Source: Bacteroidota bacterium (GTDB lineage Bacteria > Bacteroidota > Bacteroidia > Bacteroidales > Prolixibacteraceae). From it: DNA of 8,988 bases. Below, piece after piece: positions 1-8,447 of this stretch (position 1 is its first letter; each line of letters opens with the position of its first letter). The translations under genes and the position numbers were made by a program. The stretch spans positions 1-8,988 of the forward strand of contig JAUYEQ010000570.1 in NCBI GenBank assembly GCA_030691295.1, in the 5' to 3' direction. Under the pieces are notes generated by a model. That model was not told the origin of the DNA and did not search any database. It was given only the letters and a program-made list of their open reading frames with translations.

Positions 1-1059
1 GAAGGAATTGCTTCATCCGAAAAAAGTCGCTTTTTATACCAGCTTTTGTACGATTCGGAGTTTGAAATTGATGAGCTCAACCTGAGTTTCAACTTCAAAG
101 GAACAACCAACGAACCCATCCGGATTGAAACCAGCGAAGCACACATTCAGAAGTTGATTTCGAAATATTCAGAAAGTAAACTGAGTCCGAGTGCCATCAA
201 TACTTATCTGGATTGTAAGCTGAAGTTTTACTTTAAATACATTGCCGGAATAAAGGAGAAAGACGAGCTGAAAGAGGAAATTGATGCCGTTCTGTTCGGA
301 AACCTGTTTCATTATGCCATCGAACTTTTATACAAACCTTTTGAGAACAAGGTCGTTGAAGAGGCTGCCCTAAAACTATTAAGAGGCGATCATCGGAGAA
401 TTGATGAGGTTGTACGTCAGTCGATTGCGGTAAAGTATTATCAGATGAAACCGGAAGAAGTGTCGCGGCTTAAGTTAGGCGGGCAGAGTATTCTGATTGC
501 TTCGCACATCCGGGATTACATTTTTCAATTGTTGGAAAACGACATTCGGTTTGCTCCGTTTCAAATTGTTGGTCTTGAAAAAGATTTTTCAGCCGATTAT
601 CAGGTGGTTTCGGACGAGAAAACTTACCAGATCAGGATTGGCGGTATCATTGACAGGTTGGATCAAACAGCTGAAGGAATGCGGATTATCGACTATAAAA
701 CTGGCCGCAACATGAAACTCGATTTCAAGGATTGGCCTCAATTGATTGACCGGAATTATGGTGATCGTCGTAAGGAAATATTCCAAACCCTGATTTATTC
801 TGATATTGTCAACCGGTCGGAAAACCATTCGGCCATATTTCCCGTGATTTATAAACTCGACAATCTTTTTGATGAAGAGTTCATTCCGAATGTTATTTAT
901 CAGGGTGATAAACTTTCGTTTCATCAGGTGGCCAACGAATTCAGTGGAGTCTTTTCTGATGTATTATCCGAAATGTTTAGCAGTACTAACACATACGATC
1001 AAACAAAAGATTTGCAAAAATGCAGCTATTGCACGTTCAATAAGATTTGCAGAAGGTGA
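1..1059 (+). CDS. AddB-like PD-(D/E)XK nuclease, C-terminal part (5' end outside window)
   Basis: The frame is open from the first base of the window, so this is the last 352 residues of a larger protein; the TTG at 46 is internal and not a start. Numbering from the window edge, it shows a RecB/AddB-type nuclease domain: Cys72 after a 'SPSAINTYLD' segment, His104 in 'FGNLFH', Asp218 in 'GGIIDRLD', the Asp231-Tyr-Lys233 catalytic pair, and Gln262...Tyr266 (QxxxY). It ends with Cys341-x2-Cys344-x5-Cys350 two residues before the stop. One upstream cysteine plus three C-terminal ones is the 4Fe-4S staple known from AddB and Cas4 nucleases. AddB-like proteins act in the cytoplasm in processing double-strand breaks for recombination. 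Full-length Bacteroidota relatives are near 1000 residues with an inactive helicase-like N-terminus, which I cannot see here. The gene converges on trmD. The family is confident; the exact partner (an AddA-type helicase) is inference. Confidence 0.88.
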   Translation, partial: EGIASSEKSRFLYQLLYDSEFEIDELNLSFNFKGTTNEPIRIETSEAHIQKLISKYSESKLSPSAINTYLDCKLKFYFKYIAGIKEKDELKEEIDAVLFGNLFHYAIELLYKPFENKVVEEAALKLLRGDHRRIDEVVRQSIAVKYYQMKPEEVSRLKLGGQSILIASHIRDYIFQLLENDIRFAPFQIVGLEKDFSADYQVVSDEKTYQIRIGGIIDRLDQTAEGMRIIDYKTGRNMKLDFKDWPQLIDRNYGDRRKEIFQTLIYSDIVNRSENHSAIFPVIYKLDNLFDEEFIPNVIYQGDKLSFHQVANEFSGVFSDVLSEMFSSTNTYDQTKDLQKCSYCTFNKICRR

Positions 1060-1066
1060 GGGGAAA

Positions 1067-1126
1067 AGTGTTCAGTGTTCAGTCTCAGTGTTCACGCGGT
1101 GGAACTTGGAACCTGAAATTTGGAAC
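1067..1126. repeat. Two adjacent heptamer tandem arrays in a convergent intergenic gap
   Basis: Bases 1067-1093 read AGTGTTC, AGTGTTC, AGTCTC, AGTGTTC: four units, one of them shortened and altered. Bases 1099-1126 read GTGGAAC, TTGGAAC, CTGAAAT, TTGGAAC: four seven-base units with one degenerate. The two arrays are five bases apart and fill most of the gap between the nuclease stop (1059) and the trmD stop (1130). They resemble in style the short tandem heptamer repeats known between cyanobacterial genes. No function is assignable. A weak bulged hairpin (1090-1105) overlaps them, but there is no convincing terminator. Confidence 0.7.
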
Positions 1127-1129
1127 TTT

Positions 1130-1810
1130 TTACCCATCTTTCAACATATCCGGCCTCAACTGTCTGGTCCGATCGTAAGCTTGCTTTTCCTGCCATTCAT
1201 TGATTTTCTTTTCATTTCCGGAGAGCAATATTTCCGGAACTTTCCATCCATTGTAGTCGGCAGGCCTGGTATATACAGGCGGGCTCAATAAATTGTCCTG
1301 AAACGAATCAGTGAGGGCGGAAGTTTCATCGGATAAAACTCCGGGAATCAGGCGAACCACGCTGTCAACAATTACGGCGGCAGCCAATTCACCACCTGTC
1401 AAAACATAGTCGCCAATCGAAATCTCCATGGTAACCAGGTGTTCACGAATACGTTGGTCGATTCCTTTGTAATGTCCGCAAAGAATGATGATATTATTCA
1501 GGAGTGAAATTTTGTTGGCTATTTTTTGCGTCAGTATGTTCCCATCAGGACTGGTATAAATCACTTCATCATACTCCCGTTGCAATTTCAGAAAATTGAT
1601 CGCACTTTCGATGGGTTGGATAGTCATCACCATTCCGGCGCCGCCGCTAAAGGCATAATCATCGGTTCGCCGGTGTTTGTCCTGCGAAAAATCACGGATG
1701 TTGTGTACATAAATTTCAACCAGTCCTTTGTCCTGACCCCTTTTGATAATAGAATGCCGGAAGGGGCTTTCAAGCAATTCAGGAACAACGGTAAGAATAT
1801 CGATACGCAT
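1130..1810 (-). CDS. trmD: tRNA (guanine-N1)-methyltransferase TrmD
   Basis: The 226-residue product is TrmD, the SPOUT-class enzyme that moves a methyl group from S-adenosylmethionine to N1 of G37 next to the anticodon, preventing +1 frameshifting. It acts as a cytoplasmic dimer. Visible signatures are 'SGGAGMVM' (55-62), the knot motif '[10 protein letters not shown]' (111-120), '[10 protein letters not shown]' (132-141), Arg153 in 'VRLIPGV', Asp168 in 'DSF' and 'YTRP' (180-183). Arg153 and Asp168 are 15 residues apart, like Arg154 and Asp169 of the E. coli enzyme. An upstream ATG-less extension of ten codons is possible, but the ATG at 1808-1810 gives the family-typical 'MRIDILTV' N-terminus. 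Length is normal for Bacteroidota and shorter than E. coli's 255. The gene stands alone, without the rpsP-rimM-rplS partners of proteobacteria. It is convergent with the nuclease gene and divergent from the DUF349 gene. Confidence 0.97.
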   Translation of the reverse strand: MRIDILTVVPELLESPFRHSIIKRGQDKGLVEIYVHNIRDFSQDKHRRTDDYAFSGGAGMVMTIQPIESAINFLKLQREYDEVIYTSPDGNILTQKIANKISLLNNIIILCGHYKGIDQRIREHLVTMEISIGDYVLTGGELAAAVIVDSVVRLIPGVLSDETSALTDSFQDNLLSPPVYTRPADYNGWKVPEILLSGNEKKINEWQEKQAYDRTRQLRPDMLKDG

Positions 1811-1828
1811 ATCACTTTTTATTTTTGG

Positions 1829-1836
1829 CAAAAGTA
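1829..1836 (-). promoter_or_regulatory. Candidate -7 box for trmD
   Basis: On the minus strand these bases read TACTTTTG, a full match to the Bacteroidota -7 consensus TAnnTTTG, 18 bases upstream of the trmD ATG. No clear TTTG -33 element sits about 19 bases further upstream, so the call rests on the -7 box and its position alone. The predicted leader would be very short, roughly 10-15 bases. Confidence 0.4.
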
Positions 1837-1948
1837 ACAACCTGAGCTAAAAATTTTCCGGTTCGCTGAATTATTAGCTGAAAAAATCGTTTAAAAGTTA
1901 TTTTTTCTCCATTAAACCAAATGATTTGCACTTTTATTAACGAAAATC

Positions 1949-1979
1949 TTTGAGTATTAGCTTGTAATATATATTTTCG
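1949..1979 (+). promoter_or_regulatory. Candidate promoter of the DUF349 gene
   Basis: TTTG at 1949-1952 is followed after exactly 19 bases by TATTTTCG (1972-1979), a seven-of-eight match to TAnnTTTG. This spacing fits the Bacteroidota housekeeping promoter (TTTG, about 19 bases, TAnnTTTG). Transcription would begin about 50 bases before the ATG at 2035. The leader is A/T-rich and has no Shine-Dalgarno motif. Confidence 0.45.
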
Positions 1980-2034
1980 TAGGCTGAAAGAAACCTTATT
2001 CTCTGTTAATTACAATGTAATTTAAAATTTTGTT

Positions 2035-4260
2035 ATGGAACCCAAAGATCTAAAAAACTCAAAAAATGAGTTAAGTGGTACACAAGTTGAACCAGAAACT
2101 ATTAATGATCAGGATGTTGCTAAAGTAGCTGAAGAACAAATTGAAGTGGCTGAAGTGACTGAATCTGAAGATGCTGTTGTAGAAACCGTGTCTGAACCCG
2201 TTGAAGTGGTTGTTGAAGAAAATATTACCGGGGTAGAAGAATCAATAGTAGCCGAAGAGTCGGCAATAGTTGAAGAAGCGGTTGAAGTTGAGGAAACTGT
2301 TGAAGCTGAGGAAGTAATTGAATCCGCTGAAACTGTTCCTGAAGAAGTCGCTGCGGTTGTTGAAGAATCTGAAGTTGCTGAAGAGCCAACCGAAGAAGAA
2401 GAAGTGGTTGAAGTTGAGGAAACTGATGAAATTGTTGAAGAGCCAGTAACTGAACCTGAAGTAGAATCCGTTGTTGCGGTTACTGAAGAAGAAGAAGTAG
2501 AAGAATCTGAGGAAGACAACATTCAGAAAGATGAGCGTACAGATTATGCCGCTTTAAATGAAGTTGAGCTAATCAATGCGCTTCGCGTTTTACTTGAAGG
2601 TGATGATGATCGCATCAAAGATGATGTGGAGGCTATTAAAGTTCATTTTTTCCGTCTTTACCGCGCAAATATTGAAGCGCAGAAAGCTGCATTTGTTGAA
2701 GCCGGTGGCGATATTGCCGAATTTAAAGCAGAACCTGATCCCAACGAATTGGATCTTCGTGAATTGCTAAAACAATATCAGGATGAAAGGAATGACCGGA
2801 ACAAGAAAATAGATGAACTGAAAGATGAAAATCTCCAGAAGAAATATGATATAATTGAAGAGATTAAAGCTCTCATAAACAATAAGGAATCGATCAACAG
2901 GACTTTCCATGAATTCCGTGAATTGCAGAACCGTTGGAGAGAAATAGGCCTGGTTCCTCAGGCAAAATTGAAAGATCTTTGGGAAACTTACCATCATCAC
3001 GTTGAAAATTTTTACGATTTCATCAAAATCAATAAAGAACTTCGTGATCTGGACCTGAAGAAAAATCTGGAGATAAAGATGGAAATTTGTGAAAAAGCTG
3101 AAGAGCTTTTGGTTGAACCATCTATTATAAAGGCATTTAATATACTGCAAAAATATCACGAACAATGGCGTGAAGTAGGTCCTGTTCCCCGTGATAAAAA
3201 AGACGAACTCTGGGAACGTTTCAAAAATGCCACTTCCATCATTAATAAAAAACATCAGGATTATTTTGAAGGACGGAAATCGGACCAGAAAAAGAACCTC
3301 GATGCCAAAATCGCTTTATGCGAGAAAGTGGAAGAAATTTCGAACAGCGAAATAGAATCGCACCGCGACTGGGACGAACGGTCGAGAGATCTCATTGAAT
3401 TGCAAAAAATATGGAGAACGATTGGTTTTGCGCCGAAAAAAGACAACAACAAAATCTACGAACGTTTCAGAATTGCATCTGACAAATTTTTCGACCGCAA
3501 GCGGGAGTTTTACAATCAAAACAAAGAAGACCAAACCAATAACCTTCAGTTGAAAACTGACTTGTGTGTTCAGGCAGAAGCATTGAAAGACAGCACCGAC
3601 TGGAAGAAAACAGCCGACGAATTTATTAACATTCAGAAAGCATGGAAAGAAATCGGACCGGTTCCGCGTAAATATTCCGATGTTATCTGGAAACGTTTCA
3701 GGGCTGCCTGCGATCATTTCTTCGAAAATAAATCGAAACATTTTTCTTCGATTGATGGTGAACAGGCAGACAACCTCAAAAGGAAAAAAGCACTTCTGGA
3801 AGAAGTGAAAAGTTTTGTGCTGAGCGGCGATGACAGCGCTGATTTGGATAAACTGAAAGAATTCCAACGCTCGTTTACCGAAATTGGCCATGTTCCGTTC
3901 AGAGACAAAGATGCCATTCAAAATGAGTTCCGTGATGTAATTAACCATCATTTCGATTCATTGCGCATTGACGAAAAACGTCGCAACCTGATGAAATTCA
4001 AGAACAAAGTGGCAGGTAATACTTCTTCAGGAAAAGGTCAAAACAAAAACCGGTTTGAACGCGAAAAATATATGACCAGGTTGAAACAAATGGAAACAGA
4101 TCTGGCATTGCTTGATAACAACATCGGTTTCTTTGCCAACACAAAAAATGCCGAAGCTTTGATTGGCGACGTTAACCTGAAAATTGAAAATACAAAAGAA
4201 AAAATCGAATTCCTTAAAGAGAAAATCCGAATCATGGATTCAATGGAAGACGATGAATAG
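2035..4260 (+). CDS. DUF349 repeat protein with acidic N-terminal tail
   Basis: A 741-residue, probably cytoplasmic protein; no signal peptide or membrane segment is seen. Residues 31-164 form a Glu/Val-rich tail with more than 50 Glu and no Lys or Arg. After a helical linker (about 170-285) come five DUF349 repeats. Each has a Trp/Phe-x-x-Ile/Val-Gly-x-Val/Ala-Pro core, starting at W301, W378, W460, W537 and F614. Spacing is 77, 82, 77 and 77 residues, and each core is followed by a charged helix with a basic-aromatic pattern (for example 'LWERFKNA'). Residues about 674-735 look like a coiled coil, and the C-terminus is acidic ('DSMEDDE'). The molecular role of DUF349 proteins is not established to my knowledge, so I assign none. 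The repeated helices and charged tail suggest a scaffold or a nucleic-acid/ribosome partner, which is inference only. The ATG at 2035 follows an A/T-rich leader. The gene appears monocistronic: its own promoter lies upstream and a strong terminator follows. Confidence 0.9.
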   Translation: MEPKDLKNSKNELSGTQVEPETINDQDVAKVAEEQIEVAEVTESEDAVVETVSEPVEVVVEENITGVEESIVAEESAIVEEAVEVEETVEAEEVIESAETVPEEVAAVVEESEVAEEPTEEEEVVEVEETDEIVEEPVTEPEVESVVAVTEEEEVEESEEDNIQKDERTDYAALNEVELINALRVLLEGDDDRIKDDVEAIKVHFFRLYRANIEAQKAAFVEAGGDIAEFKAEPDPNELDLRELLKQYQDERNDRNKKIDELKDENLQKKYDIIEEIKALINNKESINRTFHEFRELQNRWREIGLVPQAKLKDLWETYHHHVENFYDFIKINKELRDLDLKKNLEIKMEICEKAEELLVEPSIIKAFNILQKYHEQWREVGPVPRDKKDELWERFKNATSIINKKHQDYFEGRKSDQKKNLDAKIALCEKVEEISNSEIESHRDWDERSRDLIELQKIWRTIGFAPKKDNNKIYERFRIASDKFFDRKREFYNQNKEDQTNNLQLKTDLCVQAEALKDSTDWKKTADEFINIQKAWKEIGPVPRKYSDVIWKRFRAACDHFFENKSKHFSSIDGEQADNLKRKKALLEEVKSFVLSGDDSADLDKLKEFQRSFTEIGHVPFRDKDAIQNEFRDVINHHFDSLRIDEKRRNLMKFKNKVAGNTSSGKGQNKNRFEREKYMTRLKQMETDLALLDNNIGFFANTKNAEALIGDVNLKIENTKEKIEFLKEKIRIMDSMEDDE
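2272..2425 (+). repeat. In-frame direct repeat within the acidic-tail coding region
   Basis: The 20-mer GGTTGAAGTTGAGGAAACTG occurs exactly at 2280-2299 and 2406-2425. The match extends upstream to 2272 and 2398 with a single mismatch. The offset is 126 bases (42 codons), so the reading frame is kept and both copies encode 'VEVEET'. The surrounding sequence is a low-complexity GAA/GTT series, which fits growth of the tail by slippage or unequal recombination. Confidence 0.75.
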
Positions 4261-4266
4261 CATCAT

Positions 4267-4297
4267 AAAAAACCCGCTTTCTTCGAGCGGGTTTTTT
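4267..4297 (+). terminator. Intrinsic terminator after the DUF349 gene
   Basis: A perfect 12-base-pair stem (4267-4278 with 4286-4297) encloses a 7-base loop. The stem has a CCCGCT/AGCGGG core flanked by six A and six T residues. It begins seven bases after the stop codon. The A-run on one side and T-run on the other would let it work in both directions, though no minus-strand gene nearby needs it. Confidence 0.92.
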
Positions 4298-4330
4298 ATT
4301 GTTATAAAAGGATTAAATTCTCATACATTT

Positions 4331-4360
4331 TTTAGCGGTAAGTTTTATTAATTAACTTTG
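4331..4360 (+). promoter_or_regulatory. Candidate promoter of the pyrG-yidC operon
   Basis: TAACTTTG at 4353-4360 matches TAnnTTTG perfectly and lies 32 bases before the pyrG start. A partial -33 element, TTTAG, begins at 4331, giving a spacer of about 18 bases. It sits between the upstream terminator and pyrG, so it is well placed to start the operon. No riboswitch, and no G-run initiation region of the kind used for pyrG control in Gram-positive bacteria, is visible in the short leader. Confidence 0.6.
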
Positions 4361-4371
4361 CACGCTTTTAA

Positions 4372-5997
<1,626 letters not shown>

Positions 5998-6008
5998 TTA
6001 AATTTTAT

Positions 6009-7937
6009 ATGGATAGGAATACGGTTATAGGTGTAGCCCTTATTTTTACGATACTGATAGGGTTCAGCTATTTTAACAAACCCTCGGAAGAGCAGCTGAC
6101 CGCTGCAAAACGTACCCGCGATTCGATTGAATTGCTGCGCATTGAACAGCAAAGGGAAATAGCAACTGCAGCAAAACTCGATGAAATACAGGCTTCAGCA
6201 GCAGTGACATTACAAAACGATAGTCTGACTTCGGATCAGGACAACGCGCTAAAGGAAAAATTTGGTGTGTTCGCAGCTGCTTCTGTCGGTCAGGAAAAGT
6301 TTTATGTGATCGAGAATAACCTGATGAAGGTTACTTTGTCGAACAAGGGTGGCCGCATTTATTCGGTAGAACTGAAAGATTTCAAAACCCATGATCAAAA
6401 GCCTTTGATTCTGTTTGAAGGAAACAGCAGCAAATTCGGAATGAATTTCTTTGCTCAGAACCGCAGTATCGAAACAGAATCTTTCTATTTTATTCCTTCT
6501 GATTCGGCTGCCAATCAGGTGGTAACCGGTCCAGTTGTAAAAAAAGGAAAAGAAGGAAACGAGAAGTTTAATTCAGAAAACAAAGGTGATTCAACGATTT
6601 TTTCGATGAAACTTTTTGCCGGCGATGGTAAATATCTTGAATATAAATACAAACTCAATCACAACTCATACCTTGTTGGTTTCGACGTGAATACAAGCGG
6701 ATTGAGCAATGTGATTACCACCAATTCAAATTACCTGAACTTCAACTGGAATATCAACGTTCCGCGTCAGGAAAGGAAATCGCAATACGGCGAAGACAGC
6801 TACACCACTATTCATTATAAATATCTGGACGATGCTGCGGACAATCTTTCAACCGGAAGTTCTGAAGAAGAAAGCCTTCGCACTAAAACCAAATGGATCA
6901 GTTTTAAACAGTTGTTCTTTTCATCAACCTTAATTGCCGATGAATCATTCCCAACTGCAGATATCAAGACTGAACTGACAAAAGAAGACTCGCTATACCT
7001 TGGTAATTTTAATGCCGACATTGCTTTACCTTATGACGGAAAGGATTCGGAAAGCATTAAAATGAAGTTTTACTTCGGCCCGAACCATTACAATACCCTG
7101 AAACAATACGATCAGTCGTTGGAAAGCCTGATCAATCTGGGTTATGTAGTTATCCGTCAGGTCAATCAGTGGCTGATCATTCCAACTTTTAATTTTTTGC
7201 GAAACTACATTGACAACTTTGGAATTATCATTCTGTTACTGACCATCTTTATAAAGCTGTTGATTTTTCCGTTCACTTTTAAATCGTACCATTCTCAGGC
7301 TAAAATGAAAGCACTGAAACCGGAAATTGATGAGATTAACGAGAAATTCAGCAAGGACAAACCCATGGAGAAACAACAGGCAACTATGGCATTGTACAAA
7401 AAAGCAGGTGTGAACCCAATGGGTGGATGTTTGCCAATGTTGTTCCAATTTCCGGTGCTGATCGCGATGTTCTTCTTTTTTCCAACATCAATTGAATTGC
7501 GTCAGGAAAGCTTCCTTTGGGCAACCGACCTGTCAACTTACGATTCAATCCTGAGCTTGCCTTTCACGATCCCTTTTTATGGCGATCATGTAAGCTTGTT
7601 TTGCTTGCTGATGACTGTCACTACCATCCTTTCAACTTACCTGAATTCAGAGTCGCAAAATACAGCGGCGATGCCGGGTATGAAAACCATGATGTATATT
7701 ATGCCGGTTATGTTCCTGTTTATCCTGAACAGTTATGCATCGGGTCTTAGTTATTACTATTTCCTTGCGAATGTAATCACCATCGGTCAAATGTATGTTT
7801 TCAGATTTATGGTTGATGAAGATAAGATAAGGGCACAGATTCTTATTAACAAGAAAAAGCCGCAGGCTCCGAAATCAGGCTTCCAAAAGAAACTGGAAGA
7901 TATGGCAAAACAAAAAGGTGTGCAACCACGAAAATAA
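6009..7937 (+). CDS. yidC: Membrane protein insertase YidC
   Basis: The 642-residue protein inserts and folds inner-membrane proteins, alone or with SecYEG. TM1 is at about 5-22, followed by a large periplasmic domain (about 60-365) as in Gram-negative YidC, an amphipathic stretch (375-402), and the conserved five-helix core: about 407-427, 475-498, 526-547, 566-583 and 586-603. Signatures are 'ALYKKAGVNPMGGCLPMLFQ' (461-480) and the cytoplasmic hairpin after 'SQAKMKALKPEI'. Lys416 in 'TIFIKLLIFP' sits where E. coli has Arg366, the positive charge of the hydrophilic groove. The C-terminal tail (about 615-642) is rich in Lys/Arg and could help contact ribosomes (inference). E. coli YidC has 548 residues; the extra length here lies mostly in the periplasmic domain and tail. 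It follows pyrG by 11 bases, so both are likely read from one promoter, and it ends in a strong terminator. Confidence 0.97.
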   Translation: MDRNTVIGVALIFTILIGFSYFNKPSEEQLTAAKRTRDSIELLRIEQQREIATAAKLDEIQASAAVTLQNDSLTSDQDNALKEKFGVFAAASVGQEKFYVIENNLMKVTLSNKGGRIYSVELKDFKTHDQKPLILFEGNSSKFGMNFFAQNRSIETESFYFIPSDSAANQVVTGPVVKKGKEGNEKFNSENKGDSTIFSMKLFAGDGKYLEYKYKLNHNSYLVGFDVNTSGLSNVITTNSNYLNFNWNINVPRQERKSQYGEDSYTTIHYKYLDDAADNLSTGSSEEESLRTKTKWISFKQLFFSSTLIADESFPTADIKTELTKEDSLYLGNFNADIALPYDGKDSESIKMKFYFGPNHYNTLKQYDQSLESLINLGYVVIRQVNQWLIIPTFNFLRNYIDNFGIIILLLTIFIKLLIFPFTFKSYHSQAKMKALKPEIDEINEKFSKDKPMEKQQATMALYKKAGVNPMGGCLPMLFQFPVLIAMFFFFPTSIELRQESFLWATDLSTYDSILSLPFTIPFYGDHVSLFCLLMTVTTILSTYLNSESQNTAAMPGMKTMMYIMPVMFLFILNSYASGLSYYYFLANVITIGQMYVFRFMVDEDKIRAQILINKKKPQAPKSGFQKKLEDMAKQKGVQPRK

Positions 7938-7940
7938 TCA

Positions 7941-7972
7941 AAAAAAAAGCTGCCATTTGGCAGCTTTTTTTT
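7941..7972 (+). terminator. Intrinsic terminator after yidC
   Basis: A perfect 14-base-pair stem pairs 7941-7954 with 7959-7972 around an ATTT loop. It has the core AGCTGCC/GGCAGCT between eight A and eight T residues. It begins three bases after the yidC stop and ends the pyrG-yidC operon. The symmetric A/T flanks allow bidirectional action, which would also block read-through from the convergent activator gene. Confidence 0.93.
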
Positions 7973-8016
7973 GTATAACGGATTTGTGGGAACTATTCAT
8001 TGTCGATTTTAAATTG

Positions 8017-8096
8017 AAGAAATGACCTATTTCTTACTAAGCTAAAAGATCCGTTAGCCCGTAGGATCGTTTGCTATCAGAAAGCGGCAGAGCCGC
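8017..8096. repeat. Cluster of three short perfect hairpins
   Basis: Three hairpins follow one another. 8017-8035 is a 7-base-pair stem with a 5-base loop. 8048-8068 is a 5-base-pair GATCC/GGATC stem with an 11-base loop. 8084-8096 is GCGGC-AGA-GCCGC, a 5-base-pair GC stem with a 3-base loop. They lie just outside the left arm of the long inverted repeat. They may belong to the same element or form a REP-like unit; the sequence alone does not decide. Confidence 0.5.
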
Positions 8097-8212
8097 AAAA
8101 CCTGCCTCGTCGGAAGCTACCGTGTACCCACAAATAATAGGGAATACTAATACAAAACAAAAAACAATGGAACGCGGATTAAATACGATCTGGCGGATTA
8201 AAACTGATTAAA

Positions 8213-8230
8213 GTCCCGACAAGCCGGGAC
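8213..8230. repeat. GTCCCG/CGGGAC hairpin in the centre of the inverted repeat
   Basis: GTCCCG (8213-8218) and CGGGAC (8225-8230) form a perfect GC-rich 6-base-pair stem with the loop ACAAGC. A short run of T follows (ATTTT, 8232-8236), too weak for a confident terminator call. It lies at the inner edge of the left arm. Confidence 0.6.
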
Positions 8231-8298
8231 GATTTTCTAGAGAAACGCTTATAAAAATATCAATCATCCATTTTCCCATTTGTCTTTTTTTTGTATCC

Positions 8299-8316
8299 AT
8301 TCCAATTTATTGGAAT
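8299..8316. repeat. Perfect palindrome ATTCCAAT-TT-ATTGGAAT
   Basis: An 8-base-pair inverted repeat with a two-base centre lies just inside the right arm of the long inverted repeat. Its form is that of a dimeric repressor site, but no promoter or gene nearby would be served by one, so an element-internal palindrome is more likely. Confidence 0.5.
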
Positions 8317-8447
8317 ATAAATCCGTTTTGCATCCGCTATATCAGCGTAAATCCGCGTTCTAATCCTTTTTTCTATTGTCCAGTATGATGTACAATTAAA
8401 AATAGATGTGGGTACACGTTAGCTGGCCGGCAGGCAGGTATTTGTAG

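Larger units (their letters stand above)
8101..8438. mobile_element. Long imperfect inverted repeat, possible MITE or intergenic repeat element
   Basis: Five blocks on the left arm recur in reverse complement and in the same order on the right arm. They are CCTGCCT (8101-8107 / 8432-8438), AGCTAnCGTGTACCCACA (8115-8132 / 8407-8424), GAACGCGGATT (8170-8180 / 8350-8360), GCGGAT (8193-8198 / 8332-8337) and AAAACnGATT (8200-8209 / 8320-8329). Spacers between blocks are 7/7, 37/46, 12/12 and 1/2 bases. The 110-base centre holds two further hairpins (8213-8230 and 8299-8316). There is no transposase and no coding frame. The structure is seen directly; the mobile-element reading is inference. It could also be a chromosomal repeat family or a structured RNA. 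Confidence 0.55.

Noticed and set aside
1090..1105. Small bulged hairpin GTTCAC...GTGGAAC between the convergent genes
   Set aside because: Six pairs with a bulge and a three-base loop, with only a short T-run 20 bases later. The symmetry arises from the two heptamer arrays, so I do not call a terminator.
869..1291. Plus-strand 140-codon frame spanning the end of the nuclease gene and the trmD 3' end
   Set aside because: It overlaps two well-supported genes in other frames, runs through the heptamer arrays and has no family signature.
1921..1928. ATGATTTG as a second -7 box upstream of the DUF349 gene
   Set aside because: It lacks the TA of TAnnTTTG; the downstream site with a 19-base spacer fits better.
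2109..2522. Minus-strand 137-codon frame encoding a Ser/Thr-rich peptide
   Set aside because: It is the complement of the Glu/Val-rich tail of the DUF349 protein. GAA and GTT codons read backwards give Ser, Thr and Val, so it is a compositional shadow with no family signature.
3316..3951. Minus-strand 211-codon frame inside the DUF349 gene
   Set aside because: Phe-rich low-information translation opposite Lys/Glu-rich coding sequence. It has no recognisable domain and lies wholly within a well-supported gene.
8167..8211. 14-codon ATG-initiated frame in the left arm of the inverted repeat
   Set aside because: Very short, formed by the repeated GCGGATTA words, with no start context or match to a known peptide.
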